From Sphingobacteriaceae bacterium (lineage in GTDB: Bacteria > Bacteroidota > Bacteroidia > B-17B0 > Aurantibacillaceae), in contig JAHEYE010000035.1 in the NCBI GenBank assembly GCA_023251695.1, positions 1-22,955 on the forward strand: a DNA stretch of 22,955 nt, read 5' to 3'. Below the pieces are notes generated by a model that worked only from the letters and a program-made list of their open reading frames with translations, was not told where the DNA came from and searched no databases. The translations under genes were made by a program, and so were the position numbers. Shown piece by piece: positions 1-7,929 of the stretch (positions are counted from its first letter, which is position 1; every line of letters starts with the position of its first letter).

Positions 1-3000
1 CTTTTTTGGGATTGATGGCGCATTCAGGGGCTTCGTCGTATAACACATACCAGTATTTTAATTGCGGACAAGTTGTAAACTTATTATCTTTTTTAAATGC
101 GACTAATCTTATAGTGGGATAGAGATTTGCGTTGACATAATTATTCAGATCCAAAACATTCAAGCTATCCTCAGTAAATGTGACAAGGGTGTCAATTACC
201 CCGTTGGTTTTATATCCTACAATTTTTACAATGGTTGTATCGCCCGGTAATGCATCCAGACTACGGACTTTCCAATGAAAACTATTCCACTTGAAACCCG
301 GTCCAATTAATTCGGAAGCTATGTATCCATCGTGCCATCGCGTAGTAATAGAGTCATTTATTGTAGCCGGCGTTGAATAATTAGGGGAAATGGCTTCATT
401 CGCGCTTCCTATAAGGCCACCTTTCGTGCCAAAAATAACCATGTTGCAGGTGTCTTTTAAAAGACCAATACTAGCACTTCCTATACTCTGGAAAGCAGAA
501 ATCAAGGCAGGGCTGTAAGTAGATGCGGCGTGATCTTGCTGCGAATAGGCCAGCACCCAATTATTAGGCGGAATAGAATTAATAAAAAATGTCAAATCAT
601 CTTGCCAGTCCGGATGTACATTTCCTGCTGAAGCATCTTCTGTGCTGGCACCAAAATCATATGTCCATAGTGGCTGCGGCATTGGGTAGCAATAATAATT
701 ACCATAAGTAGGATCTACAGTTGGTGTAAATATCCCAGCATTCGCATGCCATGGTTTTCCGGAAATAGAATCAAATACAGCCATCACCCATCCATTCCAC
801 TCACAACTCCACTGCCTCAAGATTGAACCGTTTATGGCATACTGTATCTCAAGCCAATCTGAAGGACCAATGATGCGCCTTGTACTGCAATAAAGAGAAG
901 CAACGTCATTCTCATAAACGAATTGCCGCAAAGGTCTTTTGAATTTCACAAACTGGTAACCATCATCTTTGAACTGGAAAAAGTGCGATTGACCCCAGCC
1001 CCGTTTATTAGTGATGCACTGGAAAGAACTCTCATGCCATACGAATGTTTCAGCCGGACTAATGGAATCTTTTGTAACCCGCCAGTAATAAACCGTACTG
1101 TCCGCATAAGGCAGACTAACGGTCCACTCCACTACTCCTCCCGAGCTTGCTATTACTGTAGTGGTTAAAGGTGAGGTAAAAAGGTCAGTGGTATCAAGCT
1201 GCAATCTATAATTCCGGGTTGTTGAAAACGGATCGACTGTACTTGCCTTTAATGTAATGGTTGGTGTACTTGGGATAACCGCGTATTTATAAGGGTAGAC
1301 CGGAATCAGATCGCCGCCCTGAATGAACAGATCCACAGTTCCGTTGGTTGCATTATTGTTTTCATGACATTCAGTAATGCTTCCGTAAGCATCCACTATC
1401 ACTTTAAATTTATTTAAACCAAACCCACGGGTAAAATCAATTGCCGTATAAAATTGTAAGGTATCCCTGTAATAAGGTGCCGGTATTTTGTTTAATATAA
1501 TTGTAGAATCACCATTAGGGAAATAACGCTCAACCCTTACTATGAAAGAATCTTTTCTTGCCCGGCCAAAATTACTGATGTCAACTGATATCCCGATCTT
1601 ATCGGTAAATGTTTTAGTATCAAAAAACACACGGCTGTTATCGATAAAATAATCAGGCAGCGGCCCCGGATCTACACTTAAGGCCGGATCCCCGTGAAGT
1701 GTCATATCTGCATTAGTATATTGCTGGAATTGACCGAATAGATAAGTAGATGAAATCGCATATTGAATTACTTCTCCAATTGTTTTGCGGTATCGGTAAT
1801 GCGACAAACCTTCGTAAATGTACGTTGTATAAGAATTTAGCTGGCCTACAAACCCCAGATTACTTGCGGCTATAAAGGCAATGCTTCCTTTTTGATTAGC
1901 CAAAACAAATTTTTCGGAATTACTGATAATGTCGTAGGTATGAATGTTCCCCGAATAACAGGAGTTCGCAATAAACAATGGATACTTTCCCGCATTATTA
2001 TACTGATTAGGGTCATCAATGGCCTGATCAAATCCGGTATAAGAACCATGACCGAAAAAAGTAACTAAGCCAACACCATAACTAAAATGATTTTTTACCG
2101 AGTCACTTATTGTAATTTGAATTGGAGCCTGGGTTGTTTTCTTAAAATCATAAACATTTCCACCATAAGCAGAATCTTTAATGATGCTTTTGTAATTATT
2201 CAGATAATTTTCGAATAAAAGTTGCTGTGGGCCATCAGTTCCTCCCGCAAAATGTAAAACGTGCTTTTTCCAATCATCACCGGCAACCTGATGTGCTAAA
2301 GGCGTTTCATGCTGTTGAACCTTGGCAAGATAATTAAGAACATCCGCCGGTGTTTGAGCCGCTAAATGCCCGATTGCAATTTGAGGAAGAAAATAGTTCG
2401 TATTAGTTAAAGCGCCGGTTAATATATTATCAGACGCCGGAATTCCCATTGATGGAATTAATGAAACGCTGGTCGAATATGCCGGCCTGTCAATTAAATC
2501 ACGATGCTGAACACTTTTTCCAATCAAAAATAAATTTCTCGGATCTGAAGGTAGACTATCTAATAAATACTTACAGAAATTGCGGATAGCCGCTGGATGC
2601 CTTTGAATACCATAAGCAAACTGGTCAGTTAATTCATCCATAGTCGCAACAATCACATCATGTGAACCTCCTGGTGAAGTTTGACGGTAGGTTCCATAGG
2701 CGGTCGCTTCGGTTAAAAATTTCCGAGGTGTAATAATCACAAAAGATGAATCGTCGGTTGTTTTATGATTCACAAAATATCCGGTTTGATTTACCGCTTC
2801 CAGTTTAGAAATGCCAATGGTAGCAGACTCTGCAGCCATGTAACAAACTTTTTGTGCACCCGAATTCGGAACTAATAAATTGGCAAACGTTGTCATTTTT
2901 ATTGGAATGCGTTTGCTATTGGTTAAATCATAAAAAAGTATATTGCCATTCAATCCGGTATTCACGCTTCCAATCTTTAAATATGTTTTTGGAAAAACGG

Positions 3001-3985
3001 CATCATCATCCACAAACATTTTATAAGCCGGTGTCCCTGCTACATCCGTCAATTGTGGATACTTCATGTAGATGTGGTGCATACAGGTTTTATCAATTGA
3101 GGCCGGAAAAAGCGGATTAACTACGGATGAAAATTCGATATTGGATGCAGCGGAAAGTGTATTTGTCTGCAAGGCAAAATCATACTTAAAATACTTATAA
3201 CCTTTAAAAATAGTGTCAAACAATTTTACCGGCGTGTTTGTATTATCGTAAATGACCGCCTTTACTTCATGATCGTTTACAGGATAAGCATCATCAATAT
3301 TGGAACCCGAAAAATGTATACTCACATTTACAGGTAAAGCTGTTTGGGTATAAATATTAACCGGACTTATATTAGTATTGAAGGTTGCGCCGTGGGCAAT
3401 CTGGTAACCATAACCTTCAGCCTGGGTATAACGGGGATCACTCGAACCATAGGCGTATTCCTCAACATAATTGTATTCGTTTTTACCCGTAAAGATTCTT
3501 TCGGTATAAAAATAGGAAGCAGGTGTATTTCCCGAAACAACGGTATCTGTTTCCTGAATAATGCGTTTGTTGGTTGTTAAGTTATTCCAGGTCAGAAAAG
3601 CGTAAATCGTATCGTTGAATAAAGAAAAATAACGGTTCGGTAAATAATTACTATTGTAATAGAGTGAGGAATCAAATTTGCCATCATTCATCTCTGCGTA
3701 AAATTCAACATAATCCGTATCGTTCAGAAAATTATCACTCTCACCGAATATATATAACGGAACTTCTTGTCCTTTGATGAACAATTGAAAATTTTTCGGA
3801 TTTAAAGAGGAAACATTAATCCCGCTCGCAGCAAGTGATAGGGAATCGAAACGGTAGAAACCGGTTTTACCAATCGGGAATTTGTAATATTTATTCGAGA
3901 AATTAATCCATTCGTTACTATACATCTGCGCTTTGACTGAAATTGCCAAAGCCATAAAAAGCATAATATGGATGATGCGTTTCAC
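1..3985 (-). CDS. C25 (gingipain/PorU-type) cysteine peptidase, T9SS-associated, partial (3' end outside window)
   Basis: The reading frame is open from a GTG at 3985 to the left edge, giving 1328 visible residues and no stop. Residues 1-20 form a signal peptide ending in VKAQ. The region from about 413 to 770 reads as a peptidase C25 domain: the catalytic His lies in FFGHGS (His646), the catalytic Cys in ANSCYSG (Cys676), and the domain ends with the family-typical HGDPAL. A CARDB/Ig-like beta region follows (about 785-900), then a long beta-rich tail. C25 members include the T9SS sortase PorU, which removes C-terminal sorting domains and attaches cargo to A-LPS. The greater length and the position directly after a PorV/PorQ-family gene suggest the longer PorU2-like group rather than canonical PorU; this is inference. 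The GTG is chosen because it overlaps the stop of the upstream gene (GTGA) and precedes the signal peptide. Confidence 0.85.
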   Translation of the reverse strand, partial: MKRIIHIMLFMALAISVKAQMYSNEWINFSNKYYKFPIGKTGFYRFDSLSLAASGINVSSLNPKNFQLFIKGQEVPLYIFGESDNFLNDTDYVEFYAEMNDGKFDSSLYYNSNYLPNRYFSLFNDTIYAFLTWNNLTTNKRIIQETDTVVSGNTPASYFYTERIFTGKNEYNYVEEYAYGSSDPRYTQAEGYGYQIAHGATFNTNISPVNIYTQTALPVNVSIHFSGSNIDDAYPVNDHEVKAVIYDNTNTPVKLFDTIFKGYKYFKYDFALQTNTLSAASNIEFSSVVNPLFPASIDKTCMHHIYMKYPQLTDVAGTPAYKMFVDDDAVFPKTYLKIGSVNTGLNGNILFYDLTNSKRIPIKMTTFANLLVPNSGAQKVCYMAAESATIGISKLEAVNQTGYFVNHKTTDDSSFVIITPRKFLTEATAYGTYRQTSPGGSHDVIVATMDELTDQFAYGIQRHPAAIRNFCKYLLDSLPSDPRNLFLIGKSVQHRDLIDRPAYSTSVSLIPSMGIPASDNILTGALTNTNYFLPQIAIGHLAAQTPADVLNYLAKVQQHETPLAHQVAGDDWKKHVLHFAGGTDGPQQLLFENYLNNYKSIIKDSAYGGNVYDFKKTTQAPIQITISDSVKNHFSYGVGLVTFFGHGSYTGFDQAIDDPNQYNNAGKYPLFIANSCYSGNIHTYDIISNSEKFVLANQKGSIAFIAASNLGFVGQLNSYTTYIYEGLSHYRYRKTIGEVIQYAISSTYLFGQFQQYTNADMTLHGDPALSVDPGPLPDYFIDNSRVFFDTKTFTDKIGISVDISNFGRARKDSFIVRVERYFPNGDSTIILNKIPAPYYRDTLQFYTAIDFTRGFGLNKFKVIVDAYGSITECHENNNATNGTVDLFIQGGDLIPVYPYKYAVIPSTPTITLKASTVDPFSTTRNYRLQLDTTDLFTSPLTTTVIASSGGVVEWTVSLPYADSTVYYWRVTKDSISPAETFVWHESSFQCITNKRGWGQSHFFQFKDDGYQFVKFKRPLRQFVYENDVASLYCSTRRIIGPSDWLEIQYAINGSILRQWSCEWNGWVMAVFDSISGKPWHANAGIFTPTVDPTYGNYYCYPMPQPLWTYDFGASTEDASAGNVHPDWQDDLTFFINSIPPNNWVLAYSQQDHAASTYSPALISAFQSIGSASIGLLKDTCNMVIFGTKGGLIGSANEAISPNYSTPATINDSITTRWHDGYIASELIGPGFKWNSFHWKVRSLDALPGDTTIVKIVGYKTNGVIDTLVTFTEDSLNVLDLNNYVNANLYPTIRLVAFKKDNKFTTCPQLKYWYVLYDEAPECAINPKK

Positions 3986-5061
3986 TTGGGTTTTTTATTG
4001 ATATCGATTTTGAGTGAGATAATGTGTGAGTACAAAGCAATGGAACGGTCGCCAATATCAGTAAAAGCATAATCCAAAGCGAAGATCTTATACTTCACCC
4101 CTGCTCCGATGTTTGGCTGCATGGTTGTAATAAAAGCGTCGCCTTTAGCATTGAGTTGTTTTTGAATATTGCCAACGCCGGTTCTTAAAAAAACTGTGTT
4201 TTTATAACCAATTTCGAAACCTATATTCGGCTCCATGCTCCACGCTTTTGTTTTAACAACAGTATTCCGTTTGCCGTCGAATGTATTAATGAAATTAGCT
4301 TCCCCTAAAATTGAAACACGATCGTTCCACACTAAAAACTTGCGGGAGACTCCTAATATTAATTTAGGAACCGTTACTTCAACAGAGTTGGTTGGAATTT
4401 CGTTACCGGTAACCAAAAGCGTATTTTTTTCGTCTTCAGTCAGGTTATAAGTCCATGCATTAAATGTTCCGGTAATATCTCTTGCCATTGCACCGAAATG
4501 CCACTGTTTATAATCGTACATAGCGCCCATATCCATTCCAAAACCCCAGGCTCCGCCGAACTCACCCAATTTACGACGGATTATTTTCATATTACCGCCT
4601 AATTTTAATCCCTTAATTTTTTGGATATTGCGTGCATAAGAAATCAAAACGGCAGCATCAACAGCATTAAAAGATTTAATACGTGAATAATCCACATTTC
4701 CGTTGGCATCCACCAATTCAAGTGTATTCGGAATATTATCCACACCAAAACGGATGAACGATATAGCGGCTACGCTATTACTGTCAATACGTTTTGAAGC
4801 GCCTATATAATCGTATTTGGCAATACCCGCAAAATATTCGGCGTGCATTAAACCTAATTGCAAATTGCTTTGCTGGTATAATAAACCGGAAGGATTCCAG
4901 TAACCAGCGGTAACATCATTTACCGAAGAAACATTGGCATTAGCCATAGCCATAGCACGTGCACTTACACCAACACTCAAAAATTCGTTGCTGTATTTTG
5001 CAATTTGACCTGAAACTAGACCTGAAAGGGCTAAAAAAGCCACTACTATTACCTTGCGCAT
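3982..5061 (-). CDS. PorV/PorQ-family outer-membrane beta-barrel protein
   Basis: The protein has 359 residues with a signal peptide (about 1-19, ending VSGQ). Near the N-terminus is the family signature: FLSVGVSARAMAMANANVSS followed by a YWNPSGL motif. The rest is alternating amphipathic strands, as in FadL-like 14-strand barrels. PorV shuttles T9SS cargo from the translocon to the attachment complex and partners the sortase PorU; PorQ pairs with PorZ. The SVGVSARAMAMA sequence is not the DARAAGMG type of canonical PorV, so I leave the exact subfamily open. The stop overlaps the start of the downstream C25 peptidase gene by four bases, which suggests translational coupling and a functional pair. 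The ATG at 5061 directly precedes the signal peptide. Confidence 0.85.
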   Translation of the reverse strand: MRKVIVVAFLALSGLVSGQIAKYSNEFLSVGVSARAMAMANANVSSVNDVTAGYWNPSGLLYQQSNLQLGLMHAEYFAGIAKYDYIGASKRIDSNSVAAISFIRFGVDNIPNTLELVDANGNVDYSRIKSFNAVDAAVLISYARNIQKIKGLKLGGNMKIIRRKLGEFGGAWGFGMDMGAMYDYKQWHFGAMARDITGTFNAWTYNLTEDEKNTLLVTGNEIPTNSVEVTVPKLILGVSRKFLVWNDRVSILGEANFINTFDGKRNTVVKTKAWSMEPNIGFEIGYKNTVFLRTGVGNIQKQLNAKGDAFITTMQPNIGAGVKYKIFALDYAFTDIGDRSIALYSHIISLKIDINKKPK

Positions 5062-5069
5062 AAACTATC

Positions 5070-5077
5070 TAAATTTA
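5070..5077 (-). promoter_or_regulatory. Possible -7 box of the PorV-like/C25 pair
   Basis: On the minus strand the sequence TAAATTTA matches 7 of 8 positions of the Bacteroidota -7 consensus TAnnTTTG, 8 bases before the ATG at 5061. I see no TTG at the usual -33 distance, and the region is AT-rich enough for a chance match. The 114-base gap to arfB would be sufficient for a separate promoter. Confidence 0.2.
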
Positions 5078-5175
5078 ATTAATATTTTGGAAATTAACTA
5101 TAGACTTAACGGGTTTTTTATTAAAATATTGTTGAAAAACAGCGCTAAAACGGGTATTTCAGAGGGTTTAGATTT

Positions 5176-5586
5176 TTAGAATGGTCGCCTGCGGCTTTGC
5201 TTGGTTTCCGACCGTTTTTTCTTAGTATCAATTCTTTTTTGCTTGCTGGCTTTACTGGGTTTAGTAGCCTTTCTTTTTTTAGGAATAAAAAGTGATTTGT
5301 TAATTAAAGTGATGCATTTATCAATAACAGCCAGCTTATTTTCTAATTGGGAGCGGTATTTTTCTTCGGTTAATTTTAGTTCGCCACTATCCGTTATTCT
5401 TGTTACCAATTTTTGGAGCAAGAGCGTCTTTTGCACGTCATTTAACACTTTTGAATCGCTGATATGAAAACTTAGCTCTACCTTTGTTTCAACCTTATTC
5501 ACATTCTGACCGCCTTTACCCCCCGAACGCGCCGTTTTAAAGGTAAATTCACGTTTAATGAGTTTTATTTGATCTGTTGCTAACAT
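5176..5586 (-). CDS. arfB: Peptidyl-tRNA hydrolase ArfB, stalled-ribosome rescue factor
   Basis: ArfB releases nascent chains from ribosomes stalled on mRNAs without a stop codon, by hydrolysing peptidyl-tRNA. Starting at the ATG at 5586 the protein has 136 residues, close to the usual 140. The release-factor catalytic motif is clear: SGGKGGQNVNKVETKVEL with the GGQ at residues 25-27. The C-terminal tail (about 105-136) is very rich in Lys and Arg (KKRKATKPSKASKQKR and onward), matching the basic tail that ArfB inserts into the empty mRNA channel. The frame can be extended to a GTG at 5631, but the extra 15 residues fall outside the family length, so I prefer the ATG. The gene is divergent from the amidase gene and followed, after 114 bases, by the PorV-like gene on the same strand. 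Confidence 0.92.
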   Translation of the reverse strand: MLATDQIKLIKREFTFKTARSGGKGGQNVNKVETKVELSFHISDSKVLNDVQKTLLLQKLVTRITDSGELKLTEEKYRSQLENKLAVIDKCITLINKSLFIPKKRKATKPSKASKQKRIDTKKKRSETKQSRRRPF

Positions 5587-5638
5587 GCCCGCTTTAATAA
5601 TAAGTCTGAAGTTACAAATTTCCTTAATCACATTGACA

Positions 5639-5646
5639 TAATTTTG
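5639..5646 (+). promoter_or_regulatory. Candidate TAnnTTTG -7 box for the amidase gene
   Basis: TAATTTTG is a full match to the Bacteroidota sigma-A -7 consensus TAnnTTTG. It lies only 5 bases before the ATG at 5652, so the expected transcription start would fall on or beside the start codon, implying a leaderless or nearly leaderless mRNA. I find no convincing TTG at the -33 position. Confidence 0.35.
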
Positions 5647-5651
5647 TTACA

Positions 5652-6953
5652 ATGCGGTATTTTTTACCCATACTCTTTTTTATTGTCCAAATTTCCGGTG
5701 CACAAACCATTGCGGATTGCAAAATACGTTTCGAAAAATATCTTAATCTGAATGGCGCACTTAACGACAAGGTTTTATTTGAAAATAATGCATTTTATAT
5801 TCTGAATGAAAAAAAGGAAAAAGAATTTGCCGTATATAATAACGAAACCAAAATACTTGCTGATTTTTTCGAAAACTCAACGCTAACCGAACAGTTGAAA
5901 TTATATAAGCTGAAAGGCATTAACAAACTCAGTAAAAAGCAACTCGACAGCCTGGTGATTACAATGAACGACGACAGTAAATTACCAAAACTAAATCCGT
6001 CGAAACCGCTTCAGAATATACGTATAGCCATTGATCCCGGACATTTTTCTTCGAATTACGAAGATTCGAAAGTTGAGGGAAAGTATGTGAAATTAGTAAA
6101 TGAAAAATCTAGAAAAAAAGACACCATTACTTTAGTTGAAGGCCAACTGACTTTTTTTACAGCTCAGGTATTAAAAAAGATGCTTGAAGAACAGGGCGCG
6201 AAAGTTATTTTAAGTCGCACTAAAGAAAACTCTACCGCATTTAATCAAACTTATGCCGATTGGTTTAACAAGCGCAGAAATAAAGTTCTCGATAGTTTGA
6301 AAGCGAAAAAAGAATTAGATGATGATAAATACAAAATCCTGAAACAATTTCCGAAAGAAAAACTATTCTGGGCATTTTTCAGGGATTATGAATTAATGGA
6401 ACGCGCCAAAAAAATAAATGGGTTTTATCCGCACGCATCTGTTATCATACATTATAATGTGGATGATAAAAATGCACCTTGGACTACCACCAGTCACCGG
6501 AATAACAGCATGTGTTTTATCAGCGGTGCTTTTGGTAATAAAGATTTGGCTAAACCTTCAAATAAATTACATTTTATCCGCTTGCTATTGGGGAAACAAG
6601 TACATCAATCGGAAACCATAGGGCGCTTAACAATGAATTCTTTCGAAAAAAATTTGAAAATAAGCCGTGCTAAACAGGCCGATGCGGACTATTTAATGAA
6701 GCACACCTTGAGTACAAATTGTGAGGGATTATTTTGCAGGAATTTAATTTTAACCCGATGCATCAATTCTCCTCTGGTTTACGGCGAAAGTATGTATCAG
6801 GACAATGTACGCGAATCTGCAATGCTCAACACCAGCAATTCGGATTTGTATGGGGTTAAAACATCAGAACGTGTTTATCTTGTGGCTAAATCGTACTACG
6901 AGGCTATTTTGAATTACTTCAAGGAACCTGAAGTTAAAATTTCGGGCAGGTAA
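5652..6953 (+). CDS. Secreted N-acetylmuramoyl-L-alanine amidase-like zinc hydrolase (Amidase_3 family)
   Basis: The 433-residue protein has a signal peptide (1-18, ending SGAQ), a non-catalytic N-terminal region to about residue 120, and an Amidase_3 fold. The zinc-binding and catalytic residues are visible in the expected order: IAIDPGH with His131, LVEGQL with Glu163, VIIHYN with His267 and VYGES with Glu379, the last matching the catalytic glutamate near the C-terminus. The family cleaves the amide bond between MurNAc and the peptide stem of peptidoglycan in the periplasm. The gap between Glu163 and His267 is about 100 residues and contains a charged helical insert (about 185-245), similar in position to autoinhibitory inserts of AmiB/AmiC-type enzymes; that role here is inference. 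The 3' end overlaps the convergent PorP gene by 20 bases. Confidence 0.85.
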   Translation: MRYFLPILFFIVQISGAQTIADCKIRFEKYLNLNGALNDKVLFENNAFYILNEKKEKEFAVYNNETKILADFFENSTLTEQLKLYKLKGINKLSKKQLDSLVITMNDDSKLPKLNPSKPLQNIRIAIDPGHFSSNYEDSKVEGKYVKLVNEKSRKKDTITLVEGQLTFFTAQVLKKMLEEQGAKVILSRTKENSTAFNQTYADWFNKRRNKVLDSLKAKKELDDDKYKILKQFPKEKLFWAFFRDYELMERAKKINGFYPHASVIIHYNVDDKNAPWTTTSHRNNSMCFISGAFGNKDLAKPSNKLHFIRLLLGKQVHQSETIGRLTMNSFEKNLKISRAKQADADYLMKHTLSTNCEGLFCRNLILTRCINSPLVYGESMYQDNVRESAMLNTSNSDLYGVKTSERVYLVAKSYYEAILNYFKEPEVKISGR

Positions 6954-7929
6954 CCAGCACTCTTTTCGCCCTTCTCTTTTTCTGTTGGGCGTATTCATAA
7001 ATCAGAGAGATTTCGTGTGAACCGGTGGTATTATTAATGCCTAATTGCGATATGGTTAAATCATAACTGTAACCAATACGCAAATTACGTTTCGGAATTT
7101 CTGTACCGAACAAAAATGCAAAAGTTTCGTTGTTCACATAACCGGGAGCATAGTTTTTAAACGGAATACCTCTATACCAAAGTCCGAATGTAACAGGCAA
7201 ATGGAAATAATAAAAACCAACATCGAACTGGTCATTTTTTCTTTCATGCTTATAATTGAAGGAAACAGAAACATATCTCTTCAAAGCATTTCTCCCTTTC
7301 GATTCAATAATATAACGGTAACCGCCATGCACACCAACAAACATCGGTAATGGTTCCTGACCACCAATCAAACTTACATTCGGTCGGTTCAAATGTTTTA
7401 CAGCTCCTCCGATCCAATATTTTGAACTGTTGTATAAAACACCCGCACCTATATCAACATAATTTCTTTTTCCATAAGTAGTGCCATCCAACGAAACACC
7501 TGAACCCGTTACTAATTGATCGTTGAAGACAAGTTTGTTGAAACCTAAACTTTTCATGTTGTAGGAAACTCCAATACCCGCCCGTATCTCATTTATTTTT
7601 CTCACTGTAAAACGGTAGGCATAATTTACACCTGCCTGTGTATGTTTTAAACCGGCTGTGCCCGAAATGTCCTGCATCACTAAAACACCAATACCGCTGT
7701 TCACATCACTTAAGTTATAATCGTAAGCTGCAAAAGCTGTAGAATATGTTTTTCTTATTCCCGGCCACTGGTTACGGTAATTAGCTACAAAACGATGCTC
7801 TGTTGTTAAACCTGTAAATGCAGGATTTAAATAATGCGGCGCCGCATAAAATTGCGTCAATTGCGGATCCTGGCCCAACATTTGAAGTGTGCTTAAAAAA
7901 GAAATAATTATGACAAGCTTTTTTTTCAA
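6934..7929 (-). CDS. PorP/SprF family type IX secretion outer-membrane protein
   Basis: The protein has 331 residues with a signal peptide (about 1-20, ending MLGQ) directly followed by the PorP/SprF signature DPQLTQFYAAPHYLNPAFTG. The rest is amphipathic beta strands consistent with a barrel. PorP/SprF proteins dock to PorE-type periplasmic proteins and are needed for export or anchoring of type B-domain cargo such as SprB in gliding bacteria. The start is a TTG whose last two bases belong to the TGA stop of the upstream TPR-PD40 gene (TTGA overlap); no ATG lies before the signal peptide, and this arrangement suggests translational coupling. It is the last gene of the cargo, TPR-PD40, PorP unit and is convergent with the amidase gene. 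Confidence 0.93.
   Translation of the reverse strand: MKKKLVIIISFLSTLQMLGQDPQLTQFYAAPHYLNPAFTGLTTEHRFVANYRNQWPGIRKTYSTAFAAYDYNLSDVNSGIGVLVMQDISGTAGLKHTQAGVNYAYRFTVRKINEIRAGIGVSYNMKSLGFNKLVFNDQLVTGSGVSLDGTTYGKRNYVDIGAGVLYNSSKYWIGGAVKHLNRPNVSLIGGQEPLPMFVGVHGGYRYIIESKGRNALKRYVSVSFNYKHERKNDQFDVGFYYFHLPVTFGLWYRGIPFKNYAPGYVNNETFAFLFGTEIPKRNLRIGYSYDLTISQLGINNTTGSHEISLIYEYAQQKKRRAKRVLVTCPKF

Noticed and set aside
5062..5175. Possible terminator between arfB and the PorV-like gene
   Set aside because: The region is AT-rich with T runs, but I could not find a stable GC stem before them.
5587..5631. GTG-started 15-residue extension of ArfB
   Set aside because: It exceeds the normal family length and the internal ATG gives the expected N-terminus.
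6934..6953. 20-base tail-to-tail overlap of the amidase and PorP genes as a frameshift or assembly error
   Set aside because: Both proteins have complete, sensible C-termini; convergent overlaps of this size are ordinary.
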